From: Candidatus Cloacimonadota bacterium
Lineage (GTDB): Bacteria > Cloacimonadota > Cloacimonadia > Cloacimonadales > TCS61
Direction of reading: 5' to 3'
NCBI GenBank assembly: GCA_021734835.1
Contig: JAIPIH010000003.1
Span: 62,001 to 126,000 of the forward strand
Length of the DNA stretch: 64,000 nt
This document shows, piece by piece, positions 9,396-18,763 of the stretch. The notes under the pieces were generated by a model that was not told where the DNA came from, searched no databases, and saw only the letters and a list, made by a program, of their open reading frames with translations. Positions within the stretch are counted from its first letter, which is position 1. Each line of letters starts with the position of its first letter. The position numbers and the translations under genes were made by a program.

Positions 9396-9898
9396 ATAAA
9401 CAGCGTCATCCTGACGAATCTTACACATTACTCCCTAAAAGAAAGATAATAAAACTTTTTAAGTAGCGATTTTTCATTGTGACGAAAATCATTACACATA
9501 AATTAGTTAGAGCAATAGAATAACAAAAACAAAATATTTGACAAGCATTTCATTTTATTTTTTCTGGAATTGTACTTAACAAGGATAAATGAACTTAAAT
9601 ATATATCTAAATGGGATTTAACATAAAAAAAAGAAGAGAGTGTTTCGATATCGTATGGGTCACTCCAATGCTACAAAATCTCCACAGCACTCTTCCCGAT
9701 GACATTAATAATAAGCATCAAATGGATGTCAAAATATTATTGAACTCTCTTCCTTCAATTTGTTATTGTAGACGGTGTGATATGCTCTTTATTATCTGTA
9801 AGAATAAGTTTGTGTAAAAAATCTCTTCTAAAATTATCAACAATTTCCCAAGAAATGAATGAATTGAGAATTAAATTTTTCTTATCATGGAGGAAATT
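9396..9898 (+). other. 503-base AT-rich stretch without a supported gene
   Basis: The stretch contains a small dyad CGTCA-TCC-TGACG (9404-9416) just after ftsY and an orphan TTGACA (9538-9543) with TTTCTG 17 bases on. It also holds an open frame (9611-9814) with no ribosome site or recognisable protein. Part of it could be a leader for the gene at 9899 or an RNA. I see no known RNA motif. Confidence 0.5.
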
Positions 9899-10624
9899 AT
9901 GATAAAGACTTTAAAAGCAAATTACATATTTCTTGATTACATTAAGAGATACATGCCATGGCATGTATTTATTGGAGCACCTAAATTTCCAGAATACCTT
10001 TTATATAATCCTGATACAAATTATGGGAATTCTAAGCAAATTGAGTTAATATATAATTCAAAAGGTAAAATATACAAATTTAAGGGCGAAAATGAATCTG
10101 GAGTAGATATATCGGTAGAATTTTCTTATAATGAGATAACAAAAATTGGTAAGGTTGAAATAAATAAAGATTCTATATCTGAACTAACTATTACAGAATG
10201 GCTTGATAATGATGAAGTAAACATTGAAATTAAATATGAAGCAGATAATGATTTAAATTGTAATGCAAGATGTAAGTTGGATTCAGGTAATAATTATAAC
10301 ATAGAAATTGATATTAATGGTAAGACATTAACAGGGGATTACATTGCAGGTTCAGATGTAATTCCTCAGATTGCTTATGATCTTGTAGATGAATTGACAT
10401 TAATAAAATCAAATGGTAAGATTGCTGCACTAAATGATGAACATATGACAACAGCAATGGCTGTTGAATTATGGAAAAATGCTGCATTTATTGGTGAGAT
10501 CGACAATGGTCTATCTATAGCAAATACAATCGTATGTGCAATTATTGATATACTTGCAGGTGGGAATATAATGTTATCATTAGCTTTGGAAATTCTATGT
10601 ATGTTAATAATTCATACAATTTGA
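9899..10624 (+). CDS. unknown protein with hydrophobic C-terminus
   Basis: I do not recognise this protein. The start at 9899 has a GGAGG site five bases upstream, whereas the ATG at 9887 lies within that site, so the product is 241 residues. The first 185 residues are polar, rich in Asn, Asp, Lys and beta-strand-like alternation (for example VNIEIKYEAD, YNIEIDINGK). The last 35 are strongly hydrophobic with a glycine break (AIIDILAGGNIMLSLAL), enough for one or two membrane passes. The base composition is more AT-rich than neighbouring housekeeping genes. It is followed 27 bases later by a zinc-ribbon membrane gene. Confidence 0.6.
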   Translation: MIKTLKANYIFLDYIKRYMPWHVFIGAPKFPEYLLYNPDTNYGNSKQIELIYNSKGKIYKFKGENESGVDISVEFSYNEITKIGKVEINKDSISELTITEWLDNDEVNIEIKYEADNDLNCNARCKLDSGNNYNIEIDINGKTLTGDYIAGSDVIPQIAYDLVDELTLIKSNGKIAALNDEHMTTAMAVELWKNAAFIGEIDNGLSIANTIVCAIIDILAGGNIMLSLALEILCMLIIHTI

Positions 10625-10651
10625 TATCAGCAAAAAACAAGGAGGTTCAAA

Positions 10652-10948
10652 TTGATTTTTAAGCATGCACGATGTCCTGTATGTAAGCTGAAAGTTTCAT
10701 TTTTATGGAATTATTTCAGTATTATTCAAACACCTTATACATGCCCTAATTGTAAAACTAGATTTAAATGGCACTCAATCTCAAGAGTTTATGTTGGAAT
10801 TGCTGTTGTAATTATGTTTTCTATATATCACATATTAGATGCTTATACTGAATTTCCATTTTATATGTCACTTATCATTGGATTTATCCCGGCTCAATTG
10901 ATTTTTATGCTTTTTCCCAAAAAGGTGAAGATCATCTGTAAAGAGTAA
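10652..10948 (+). CDS. small zinc-ribbon membrane protein
   Basis: This 98-residue protein starts at a TTG with a strong AGGAGG site seven bases upstream. An N-terminal zinc ribbon uses CPVC (residues 8-11) and CPNC (about 30-33), followed by two hydrophobic helices (about 48-65 and 70-90) and a basic tail. Proteins of this build are common as uncharacterised membrane proteins. I cannot assign a role. It probably forms a two-gene unit with the preceding orphan. Confidence 0.65.
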   Translation: MIFKHARCPVCKLKVSFLWNYFSIIQTPYTCPNCKTRFKWHSISRVYVGIAVVIMFSIYHILDAYTEFPFYMSLIIGFIPAQLIFMLFPKKVKIICKE

Positions 10949-11005
10949 AAAGAAAAAAAAGGAATGAAAATTATTTAATTCAAAATATTTTTTTTCTTAT
11001 TGAGA

Positions 11006-11848
11006 TTACAAAGCTAGACTATACAAAAGTTTAATCTCATCAGCCCAGATCTCAGAATTAGGTGTTTCTAAAATTAGGGGAATACCATCAAACCTGTCAT
11101 CATTCATAATAAATTTGAAAGCATCTAGTCCAATAAATCCTTCTCCTAAGCTGTCGTGTCTATCAACTCTGGTTGCCAGCTCTTTTTTGCTGTCATTTAT
11201 ATGCATTCCTTTTAAGTATTGGAAACCAACCAGTTTCTCGAATTGTTGAAAAGTATTTAGAAATGTTTCTTCTGTTCTAATATCATAACCGGATGTGTAC
11301 GCATGACAAGTATCGATACAGACACCGATCCTAGATTTATCTTTTACATTTCCAATTATCTTGGCTAAATGTTCGAATTTGTAACCTACATTGTTTCCCT
11401 GACCGGCTGTGTTCTCAATAACTGCTGTTGCAAATTCAGTTTGTGAAAGTGCCCAATTGATAGAATCTGCTATAGTTTCCAGACATTCATCTTCTGAGTT
11501 CTGCCCCAAGTGTGATCCGGGATGGAAATTCAGATATTTTAGCCCTAACTGCTCACATCGTTGTAATTCATCCAGAAATGCTTTTTTAGATTTCAGTAAC
11601 TTTTCAGCATCCGGGTTGCCGAGATTTATAAGATAACTATCATGAGGTAAGATATGATCTGGAGAGTAGCCACCAGTTTCACAATTATCTTTGAATTTGC
11701 TTATGTTATCTTCTGTTAATGGTTTAGAAAACCATTGTCTTTGATTCTTTGTAAACAGAGCAAATGCGGTTGCTCCGATTTCTTTAGCATTCAGTGGTGC
11801 ATTTTCAACACCTCCGGAGGTACTTACATGAGCTCCAATGTATTTCAT
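11006..11848 (-). CDS. nfo: endonuclease IV (AP endonuclease)
   Basis: The 280-residue TIM-barrel enzyme matches the AP endonuclease 2 family: [15 protein letters not shown] at the N-terminus, [38 protein letters not shown] and [16 protein letters not shown]. These hold the tri-zinc ligands. It cuts DNA 5' to abasic sites in base excision repair. Its start overlaps the stop of the upstream TrpF-like gene by one base, so the two are probably cotranscribed. Confidence 0.95.
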   Translation of the reverse strand: MKYIGAHVSTSGGVENAPLNAKEIGATAFALFTKNQRQWFSKPLTEDNISKFKDNCETGGYSPDHILPHDSYLINLGNPDAEKLLKSKKAFLDELQRCEQLGLKYLNFHPGSHLGQNSEDECLETIADSINWALSQTEFATAVIENTAGQGNNVGYKFEHLAKIIGNVKDKSRIGVCIDTCHAYTSGYDIRTEETFLNTFQQFEKLVGFQYLKGMHINDSKKELATRVDRHDSLGEGFIGLDAFKFIMNDDRFDGIPLILETPNSEIWADEIKLLYSLAL

Positions 11849-12516
11849 TAAACAACTCCTTTCATATTGCTAAATAACTTTTCTAATTTCTGTATATCAA
11901 GCTTGCCATCAGTTCTTACGCCACTGCAAAGGTCAATTCCAAAAGGATGAACAAGCTCAATAGCTTCAGAAATATTATCTGGATTTATTCCGCCAGCCAG
12001 GAATATCGGAATATCTAATGATTCTCTTATTTTATTACTTATCTCCCAATTATGAGTTCTGCCGGTCCCTCCTAATTCTTTTATCATTTTAGATTGATCA
12101 CCTGAATCCAATAAAATAGCATCTACATCGTTTTGTATTCTCAGGGCTTTTTTAAGGCTCTCCGTATCAATTACGTGTATAACCTGAACAATTGAAATTC
12201 CTGGAAGTGCTTGTTTAAGTTCACGATGCGTTCCGGAAACAAGATCGTCACAGATCTGGATGGTATTCGATCTACAAAAATTGTGTTGCATGATTATGCT
12301 TTCCACATCTTGTTTGGAAGTTAATAGAAAGCTGGCAATTGGCGGTGGGATCATTTCAGCAATCTCTCGGATCTTTTCATTCGATATGACACCTGGTCCG
12401 CTGGGCATTTCCGAAACGAGACCCAAAGCTGAAGCACCCATTGTTATTGCTGCTTCTGCTTCCTGAATACTGCTAATACAGCAAATTTTGATTCTTGGTC
12501 TAATTGTTTTCTTCAT
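11848..12516 (-). CDS. TrpF-like phosphoribosylanthranilate isomerase homologue
   Basis: The 222-residue TIM-barrel protein aligns with TrpF. Cys12 (KICC) sits at the general-base position, Asp137 (LLDSGD) at the general-acid position, and [20 protein letters not shown] and the phosphate-binding segment [13 protein letters not shown] follow. TrpF converts phosphoribosylanthranilate to CdRP in tryptophan synthesis. Two features are unusual: the Gly after the catalytic Cys is a second Cys, and the gene stands with nfo, away from any trp gene. It may belong to a solo TrpF-like subfamily with a different substrate. Confidence 0.7.
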   Translation of the reverse strand: MKKTIRPRIKICCISSIQEAEAAITMGASALGLVSEMPSGPGVISNEKIREIAEMIPPPIASFLLTSKQDVESIIMQHNFCRSNTIQICDDLVSGTHRELKQALPGISIVQVIHVIDTESLKKALRIQNDVDAILLDSGDQSKMIKELGGTGRTHNWEISNKIRESLDIPIFLAGGINPDNISEAIELVHPFGIDLCSGVRTDGKLDIQKLEKLFSNMKGVV

Positions 12517-12561
12517 CCTTACTCCTGTTTATCTAAGAAATCTTTATCTTGAGAGTATTAC

Positions 12562-12567
12562 TGTCAA
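12562..12567 (-). promoter_or_regulatory. candidate -35 hexamer of the trpF-like/nfo unit
   Basis: TTGACA on the minus strand, preceded by AAATATTT as at rpsT, lies 46 bases before the start codon at 12516. No TATAAT is seen at 17 bases. Confidence 0.45.
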
Positions 12568-12657
12568 AATATTTTTTCCAATGCGATGAATATCCAAAAA
12601 AACACTTTACAAAGCAAGGACTATAACCCATGTTGTGCAAGGTAAAAGGAGAACATT

Positions 12658-13038
12658 ATGAATAATAAACTCAAACAAGCAGCCAAGCAAGCAGCTCAAA
12701 AAGCGTATGTACCCTATTCCGGATATAAATTAGGAGCAGCTGTATTAACCAAATCGGATAAAATTTACACAGGTTGCAATATTGAAAATTCTTCCTATGG
12801 CTTGACGAATTGCGCAGAGAGAACAGCGATTTTTAAAGCTGTTTCAGAAGGTGAAACGGAATTTGTAGAAATGGTTATTTATTCAGATACAAAAAATCTT
12901 TTTTATCCATGCGGAGCCTGTCGTCAAGTAATCTCAGAATTTTCTTCAGATATGAAGATAAGCATAATATCAGAAAAAGATGAGTTGGAATCAGATATTA
13001 ATGAATTATTACCTCACAGCTTTAATTTAAACAAATAA
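12658..13038 (+). CDS. cdd: cytidine deaminase
   Basis: The 126-residue homotetrameric-type enzyme has the zinc site Cys52 with catalytic Glu54 (NCAERTA) and Cys85/Cys88 (PCGACRQ). The substrate segment GCNIENSSYGLT precedes it. It deaminates cytidine and deoxycytidine to uridine forms in pyrimidine salvage. A strong AAAGGAGAA ribosome site precedes the ATG, and a hairpin shared with the converging ppiD gene follows. Confidence 0.95.
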   Translation: MNNKLKQAAKQAAQKAYVPYSGYKLGAAVLTKSDKIYTGCNIENSSYGLTNCAERTAIFKAVSEGETEFVEMVIYSDTKNLFYPCGACRQVISEFSSDMKISIISEKDELESDINELLPHSFNLNK

Positions 13039-13070
13039 AAAAAGCGGATAAAAAAATCCGCTTTTTTTAT
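13036..13070 (+). terminator. bidirectional terminator between cdd and ppiD
   Basis: The symmetric sequence pairs AAAGCGGA (13041-13048) with TCCGCTTT (13057-13064). A-runs precede it and T-runs follow it, so it can terminate transcription from both converging genes. Confidence 0.9.
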
Positions 13071-13085
13071 TTGTGGTCTTACAAG

Positions 13086-14861
13086 TTAATTGTAGAAATC
13101 CTTTCGATTATCAATTATCACCGCATCTTCCTTCAATTTGATAAACCAATCATTTAAATGATCTTCTTCAGCTTTGGACTGAGCTTCTGCCATAAGTTTG
13201 TCTTTGTTCTTCTCAAACTTTTCCATATTTGGTTTAGTTCTGGATTTTACTAAGGTAATATATGCTCCTCTATCCCCTCTGATCAATTCAGTATATTCTC
13301 CGGAATTTTTTGCTAAAATTGCATCATTCAGAACTTGATCTCTTCCAATACCTTTGATTGTATTATTAACTTTTAGGTTCAAAGCTTCAACTATATCGAT
13401 ATTTTCTTTCTTTGCCATAGACATATAATTAGATTGATCATATTTTTGATAGAATTCGAGAGCTTGTAAATATGCTAATTCGGCTTTCTTTTTAGTTTTA
13501 GCTTTATTCTCCACTGATTTTAACACATCTTTAAGTTTCTGATAATGTTCACCTACTTTAAATGAGACTTCCGCTAAAATATAACTGCCGTCATCTTTCA
13601 AAATTGGAGGATTGATCTTTCCAATCTTACTATTAAAAGCGAATTTGATCAACTCATCATTTCTGCCAATACCACTGATATAATTAGAAGATTGATAGAA
13701 TTCTTTTGTCTCTTGTAGTTCATAATTTAGCTCTTCAGTCGCTTGATCTAAACCTTTTTTAAGTGCTAATTCATTTAAGTCGTTAGCAATAATTTCCAAA
13801 TTATCTTTTGTTGCAGCAGAAGCAGATTCCTGGAATAATATGTGTCGTGCTTGAATCTCTTCTTGACCTTCGTTTTTTCTGCGGTCAGTTAATTGGATAA
13901 TATGCCAGCCAAATCTAGTTTGCACAGGTTTGCTGATCTCTCCTTTTTTCAAACTAAAAGCAGCGTTCTCAAAATCAGGAACCATTCTTCCTCTTCCAAA
14001 AAAACCAAGATCTCCGCCTTGAGGAGCAGATGGTCCATCAGAATATTCTTTAGCGAGTTCAGCAAAATCTTCACCGCTTATTGCTAAGTTGTAAACTGAA
14101 TCAACTTTTGCTTTCACGATTTTTTTATCAGCTTCACTCGGTTCAAGCGGTATTATCACATATTTAAGTTTTCTAGCCGGGTCCTTTTTATATTCTTCTT
14201 TATTTTCCTCATAGTAACTCTGAATCTCTTCTTCCGAAATTTTAATATCTGTGATCTTATTGGGATTAAAGAAAATAATATCAGCATCAGCTAGATCATT
14301 ATCTTCAATATATTGCTCTTCAACCTTATCCAACGTTACCGTAACCTCCGATTTCACATTATCATAGAGTTTTTGATATGGTAAAGAACCTCTGATCCTG
14401 CCTTCCAGCCAGCTGGCAAAGTCAGGATTTTCCATAAGTGTTGTTTCGTATATGGAATAATCAAATTTTCCTTCTGTTTGAAATTGAGGAATTGTGGTAA
14501 TATCTTCATCAGGATTCTTTAATTTTTCAATAATATCATCATCTGTTACTTTAATTCGACGTTTTTTAATTTCTTTATCAAAAAGAATTTGCTGTATAAG
14601 CTGATCCCAGGTTTGGTCATTTAGTTGTTTAGCAATTTGCTCATCAATTTCCTTATCGGGATTTTGTTGGGCATAACCTGCATAAGCATTCTGTAAATAC
14701 TCACTAAATTTATTCGGGTATATTTTTTTACCGGCGATACTACCAACGAAAGGTTTTTTAATAAAGATGCTACTTACTCCGCCAATAGCCATCGAAAGTA
14801 TAAATACTGCAGCTATTATTATGACAATCCAAGATGAGTGCTTTCTAAGTCCTTCTAACAT
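13086..14861 (-). CDS. ppiD: PpiD/SurA-like membrane-anchored periplasmic foldase
   Basis: I start at the ATG of 14861, eight bases after a GGAGG site; the upstream TTG at 14876 would place that site inside the gene. The 591-residue product begins [22 protein letters not shown], the one-helix anchor typical of PpiD. A SurA_N-like domain (about 35-190) follows. A clear parvulin domain (about 225-335) contains [15 protein letters not shown] and FGWHIIQL, and a second, degenerate parvulin-like region starts at ARHILF. It assists folding of proteins leaving the Sec translocon. It is a single-gene unit. Confidence 0.88.
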   Translation of the reverse strand: MLEGLRKHSSWIVIIIAAVFILSMAIGGVSSIFIKKPFVGSIAGKKIYPNKFSEYLQNAYAGYAQQNPDKEIDEQIAKQLNDQTWDQLIQQILFDKEIKKRRIKVTDDDIIEKLKNPDEDITTIPQFQTEGKFDYSIYETTLMENPDFASWLEGRIRGSLPYQKLYDNVKSEVTVTLDKVEEQYIEDNDLADADIIFFNPNKITDIKISEEEIQSYYEENKEEYKKDPARKLKYVIIPLEPSEADKKIVKAKVDSVYNLAISGEDFAELAKEYSDGPSAPQGGDLGFFGRGRMVPDFENAAFSLKKGEISKPVQTRFGWHIIQLTDRRKNEGQEEIQARHILFQESASAATKDNLEIIANDLNELALKKGLDQATEELNYELQETKEFYQSSNYISGIGRNDELIKFAFNSKIGKINPPILKDDGSYILAEVSFKVGEHYQKLKDVLKSVENKAKTKKKAELAYLQALEFYQKYDQSNYMSMAKKENIDIVEALNLKVNNTIKGIGRDQVLNDAILAKNSGEYTELIRGDRGAYITLVKSRTKPNMEKFEKNKDKLMAEAQSKAEEDHLNDWFIKLKEDAVIIDNRKDFYN

Positions 14862-15043
14862 TATTATTTCCTCCAAATATTTTTCATCTGATTATTAACT
14901 GTGCAATAACTTAAATCATTGATATTTATTCAAGTTTTTTTTTGTAAAATATTAATTTACTAAAATAAAAAAGTTGTTTGAGATTATATTTACAGCTAAA
15001 ATTAATTGAATTTTATAAAATACTAATTTGAGTACATTTAGAC

Positions 15044-15049
15044 TTGACA
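15044..15049 (+). promoter_or_regulatory. candidate -35 hexamer of rpsU-yqeY
   Basis: TTGACA lies 62 bases before the TTG start of rpsU. Its position inside a longer upstream open frame argues that the true rpsU start is the downstream TTG. Confidence 0.45.
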
Positions 15050-15105
15050 GGATAAGTGATGTTTTGAATTTTGAACTTTACTTAATAAAAGAGGGGGTGA
15101 TTTCT

Positions 15106-15309
15106 TTGCCGAAAGTAATTGCTAAAAGTGGTGAGTCTTTTCAAGTACTGCTCAGAAGATTTAAAAAGTCTTGCGAGAGAGCCGGACTTTTATCTGACGT
15201 TAAGAAAAATAAGTACTATGAAAAGCCGAGTGTAATTCGTAAAAAAGAGAAAAATGATCAAGTTAGAAAAGCTATGAAGCGTTTAAGAAAACAAAAGCGT
15301 TTTTCTTAG
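15106..15309 (+). CDS. rpsU: 30S ribosomal protein S21
   Basis: The start is a TTG at 15106 after a GAGGGGGTGA ribosome site, giving the expected N-terminus M-PKVIAKSGESF and 67 residues. A longer frame upstream adds residues foreign to S21 and crosses the promoter. The conserved body has LRRFKKSCERAG and YYEKPS, followed by a basic tail. S21 sits at the anti-Shine-Dalgarno helix of 16S rRNA. yqeY follows eight bases later, a common pairing. Confidence 0.93.
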   Translation: MPKVIAKSGESFQVLLRRFKKSCERAGLLSDVKKNKYYEKPSVIRKKEKNDQVRKAMKRLRKQKRFS

Positions 15310-15316
15310 AGGTAGT

Positions 15317-15757
15317 ATGCTCGTACAAATTAATCAAGATCTAAAAAAAGCTATGCAGGAGAAGGATAAAGATACTTTAAAAGTCCTTCGTGCCTTGAAA
15401 TCTGCAGTTCAATATGAAAAGCTTGATAAAAAGAGAGAACTCTCTGAAGATGAATTGATCTCTGTTTTGAAAGGACAGGTTAAACAGCGGGAACAGGCAT
15501 CGGAACTCTATCTGCAGGGTAATAGACCGGAACTCTCGGAGATTGAATTACAAGAGATTAAAATTATCAAAAGATATTTACCAGAAGAATTACCTGAAGC
15601 TGTATTAGAAAAAGAAGTCAAGAAAGCTATTGCTTTTCTGAAAGCTGAATCGATGAGCGAGATGGGCTCAGTAATGAAATATCTCAAAGAAAAACTGGGC
15701 AATAACGTCGATGGGAAAACATTAAGCTCTTTAGTAAGAAAGGAATTGCAAAACTGA
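15317..15757 (+). CDS. yqeY: YqeY/GatB-tail domain protein
   Basis: The 146-residue, mainly helical protein matches the YqeY family throughout. Its N-terminal domain includes KAMQEKDKDTLKVLRALKSA and QREQASE. The C-terminal domain resembles the tRNA-contacting tail of GatB (PEELPEAVLEKEV, MGSVMKYLKEKLG, DGKTLSSLVRKEL). The cellular role is not settled in the family; a link to tRNA or aminoacyl-tRNA handling is inferred from the GatB similarity. A hairpin terminator follows. Confidence 0.88.
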   Translation: MLVQINQDLKKAMQEKDKDTLKVLRALKSAVQYEKLDKKRELSEDELISVLKGQVKQREQASELYLQGNRPELSEIELQEIKIIKRYLPEELPEAVLEKEVKKAIAFLKAESMSEMGSVMKYLKEKLGNNVDGKTLSSLVRKELQN

Positions 15758-15788
15758 TTTGTATCAAATAAAGTTCATAATAATATGT

Positions 15789-15812
15789 GGGGAGATTTAT
15801 CTCCCCTTTTTT
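15789..15812 (+). terminator. intrinsic terminator of rpsU-yqeY
   Basis: Stem GGGGAGA / TCTCCCC (15789-15795 and 15800-15806) with a four-base loop is followed by TTTTTT. Confidence 0.92.
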
Positions 15813-15847
15813 ATCTGAAAATTGAATAAATTAATAAAGGAGGGGAT

Positions 15848-16405
15848 ATGAATGTATTAGATATAATTCTCGCAGTAGTTCTAATTGTACTCTTATTTAA
15901 CGGATTAAGAAAAGGATTCGTTAATAGTATTGTAAGTTTATTAAGCTTAGTTGTAATTATTTTAATTATTGCTAAACTGGGACATGTTGTTAAGAATGAA
16001 TTGATCTTCAGATTAGAGTGTAGTGATCTTGTGGCAGCTATTCTTTCTTATATATTAATTTCAATTGTGATCTATCTCATTGCAAGAATTACCGTTAAGG
16101 TTCTTCAAATGATTTTGGAACTTCTGCATTTGAAATGGCTTGATAGATTATTGGGAGCGGTGTTTGGAGTTTTTAATGGAGTACTTGTAATTGCAATAAT
16201 GATCTTACTATTGAATCTGCTTCCCTACGAAAAACAGATCACAGAATTTACTTCATCATCTGTAATTGCTTCTAACATCAGAAGTGCTACAGATATAATT
16301 GAAGCTAAATATCCTGAGTTAAAGAAAAGAGCAAAAACTATAGGTGAGGAAATTCATAAAAAAACAGAAGGACTTGATCAAAAGATCAGGGAGAAAATGA
16401 AATAA
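15848..16405 (+). CDS. cvpA: CvpA-family membrane protein
   Basis: The 185-residue protein has four hydrophobic helices within residues 4-125, the pattern DIILAVVLIVLLFNGLRKGF at the start and LLGAVFGVFNGVLV later. The tail is charged and helical. This matches CvpA, a family named for colicin V production and linked to envelope integrity. Its ribosome site AAAGGAGGGG is strong. mutS2 follows at once, an arrangement seen in many genomes. Confidence 0.85.
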   Translation: MNVLDIILAVVLIVLLFNGLRKGFVNSIVSLLSLVVIILIIAKLGHVVKNELIFRLECSDLVAAILSYILISIVIYLIARITVKVLQMILELLHLKWLDRLLGAVFGVFNGVLVIAIMILLLNLLPYEKQITEFTSSSVIASNIRSATDIIEAKYPELKKRAKTIGEEIHKKTEGLDQKIREKMK

Positions 16406-16408
16406 TTG

Positions 16409-18754
16409 ATGAATTCACTTACACAACTTGAATACAACAAAGTTAAAGATATTTTAGCTTTGGAATGTCATTCTTCCTTAGGCAAGAGAAGAGCTTTATC
16501 TCTTGAACCAAAACAGGATGTTGCTGAAATTGAATATGATCAGAATTTGATTTTAGAACTGCAACTACTTCTGAAAAAGGGTATTTCTTATAATTTTGAA
16601 AATATTTCAGAGCTAGAAGAGCTGATCAAAACAAATAAGCATCAAACTTTCAATTTTGAAGAATTTCAAAAAATATATTATAATGTATCAATCGCGAATC
16701 TGATTAAAAATGACTCTAAAGAACAGAAGGATCTTAGAGAATACTTCCGATTTGTTAACAAGATTTTCTTGCTTGCTGAAATTGAATCTAGATTTCAACA
16801 GATCTTCGAGAGCGACGGAGAGATTAAAGACAGTGCCTCATCCAAACTTACATCGATCAGAAAGAAAAAAAAACAAGTAAGGAAAAATCTTACCAACAAA
16901 CTATCAAAAAAGGTGGAAACTCTTTCGGCTAATAATTTCCTGTATGACAATATTATCACTCAGCGTGACGGACGCTATGTGATTCCAATTAAAGAAGCTT
17001 CAGCCACTTTTGTTTCTGGAATTGTGCACGGTCGTTCAGCAAGTAAAGCCTCAATTTTTATGGAACCCGAAGAGATAGTTGGGCTGAACAATGATCTTGA
17101 GTTAGTTAACAGCGAAGAAAAGCAGGAAATCTTCCGAATCTTCAAAGAATTTACTCAATTGATCACTTCCCACAAAAATGAACTTATAAGCGTTACAAAA
17201 TATTTACAGGAATTAGATTATTTTTTTGCTGCAGCTCGTTTTGCAATAAGATTGAAGGCTGAAAAACCGATCCTTACTGATAAACAACAAATTAAATTAA
17301 GCAATGCCAGACATCCGCTTTTGATCATCGCATTGAACAAAATTGATGATGTTATCCCGTTTGACATGGAGCTTGGTTATGATTATAATCTCTTACTAAT
17401 CTCCGGTCCCAATACCGGAGGGAAAACTGTCACGCTGAAGACTGTAGGTTTACTGACTTTGATGGCAAGATCAGGTTTACCGATCCCTGCTGATCAAAAC
17501 TCTGTTATCGGTTCATTCGATTCTGTTTTTGCGGATATTGGCGATAGTCAATCTTTGGAAAATGCTCTCAGTACTTTTTCTTCTCATATAAAAAATATTC
17601 GTGAGATGACAGACAATGTAGATTCTAAAAATCTCGTTCTGATTGATGAGATAGGAGCTGCTACAGATCCTGAACAAGGTTCTGCCTTAGCGCAGGCGAT
17701 TTTAGAATACCTGGCAGAAGCCAATGTAGTGGGCGTTATAAGTACACATTATACTTCCCTGAAAGTGTTCGCAGAAAAGCATGATAAATGTATCAATGCT
17801 GCTATGCAGTTTGATCCGGATAAACATATTCCTACCTATCAATTTAAACTGGGTCTACCAGGCAATAGCTTTGCCATCGAAGTTGCCTTAAAGCTTGGTT
17901 TACAAAAAGAACTTATTGAGCGAGCAAAAAAATTAACCGGTAAGCAAAATATCGAACTTACAGACTTAATTAAGAAGATGTCTGAGGAAAAAAAATCTCT
18001 TTCCAGACAACTCTATGAATTTGAGCTCAAAACTGCTCTGCTAAATAAAAAAATCTCTGAATATCACGATAAAATAGAAATGATGGAGAAAGAAAAAAAG
18101 GATGTTAAAAAAAAATCCATTCGAGATGCACGTGATTTTCTAACTTCCATGCAGAAAGAAATTAATAACGAGATAAATGATATTAAAAAAAGCAATAAGG
18201 AGGAAAGGAAGAAAAAATTAGAGGTTTCCTTTGATAAAGTAACAAAGCTGAATCACAAATTTAGCACAATAGAGGATGGGTTACTGCAAAATACACATAA
18301 ATTGATCAAACAAGCTAAAGTCGGAATGACAGTTTGGTTGAAAGATATGGAAATGATAGGTGAAATTACTGAAATATCAGGGAAAAAAGCGAAAGTTGAT
18401 CTTGATGGTATAGTTTTAACTACTTCAATTTCCAAACTTTATCAGGTTAATGAATCAAAGCTGAAAAAATCAGATTTGAAAAAGAAGATCACACTGCCAA
18501 AAGGTGATGCAAAGTTAGAATTGAATATCCTGGGTCACAGTTTCGAAGAAGCGCTGCCGAAAATAGAAACTTTTATTGACAATGCTATCGTGAGCGGACT
18601 TCCTATGATTCGAATTGTACACGGTAAAGGAACAGGAGCTTTAAGAGCAAAAGTAAGAAATCATCTTCATTCAAATAAACTTATAGAAGAGTTTTTCTCA
18701 CCTTCTCCTGAAGCCGGTGGAAGTGGCGTGACAGTAGTGAAAATAAAGGAATAG
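16409..18754 (+). CDS. mutS2: MutS2 ATPase with C-terminal Smr domain
   Basis: The ATG at 16409 follows the cvpA stop by three bases. The 781-residue protein lacks the MutS mismatch-recognition domain. It has core and clamp helices, Walker A SGPNTGGKTVTLK (about 333-345), Walker B LVLIDEIGAATDPE (about 410), a long coiled region (about 510-620), a KOW-like segment and an Smr domain (about 703-781) with HGKGTGALR. MutS2 acts on recombination intermediates and, in some species, on collided ribosomes. The Smr LDLR motif, tied to nuclease activity in the family, reads LNIL here, so cleavage activity may be altered or lost. Confidence 0.93.
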   Translation: MNSLTQLEYNKVKDILALECHSSLGKRRALSLEPKQDVAEIEYDQNLILELQLLLKKGISYNFENISELEELIKTNKHQTFNFEEFQKIYYNVSIANLIKNDSKEQKDLREYFRFVNKIFLLAEIESRFQQIFESDGEIKDSASSKLTSIRKKKKQVRKNLTNKLSKKVETLSANNFLYDNIITQRDGRYVIPIKEASATFVSGIVHGRSASKASIFMEPEEIVGLNNDLELVNSEEKQEIFRIFKEFTQLITSHKNELISVTKYLQELDYFFAAARFAIRLKAEKPILTDKQQIKLSNARHPLLIIALNKIDDVIPFDMELGYDYNLLLISGPNTGGKTVTLKTVGLLTLMARSGLPIPADQNSVIGSFDSVFADIGDSQSLENALSTFSSHIKNIREMTDNVDSKNLVLIDEIGAATDPEQGSALAQAILEYLAEANVVGVISTHYTSLKVFAEKHDKCINAAMQFDPDKHIPTYQFKLGLPGNSFAIEVALKLGLQKELIERAKKLTGKQNIELTDLIKKMSEEKKSLSRQLYEFELKTALLNKKISEYHDKIEMMEKEKKDVKKKSIRDARDFLTSMQKEINNEINDIKKSNKEERKKKLEVSFDKVTKLNHKFSTIEDGLLQNTHKLIKQAKVGMTVWLKDMEMIGEITEISGKKAKVDLDGIVLTTSISKLYQVNESKLKKSDLKKKITLPKGDAKLELNILGHSFEEALPKIETFIDNAIVSGLPMIRIVHGKGTGALRAKVRNHLHSNKLIEEFFSPSPEAGGSGVTVVKIKE

Positions 18755-18763
18755 AGTAATTGA

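Noticed and set aside
9404-9416. Small palindrome after ftsY as a terminator or REP element
   Set aside because: The five-base stem has no T-run, and I found no other copies in the window.
9611-9817. Open frame of 68 codons in the gap after ftsY
   Set aside because: It has no ribosome site, no recognisable protein features and odd composition, so I treat it as chance.
15028-15105. N-terminal extension of ribosomal protein S21
   Set aside because: The extra 26 residues do not resemble S21, and the TTGACA promoter element lies inside this stretch.
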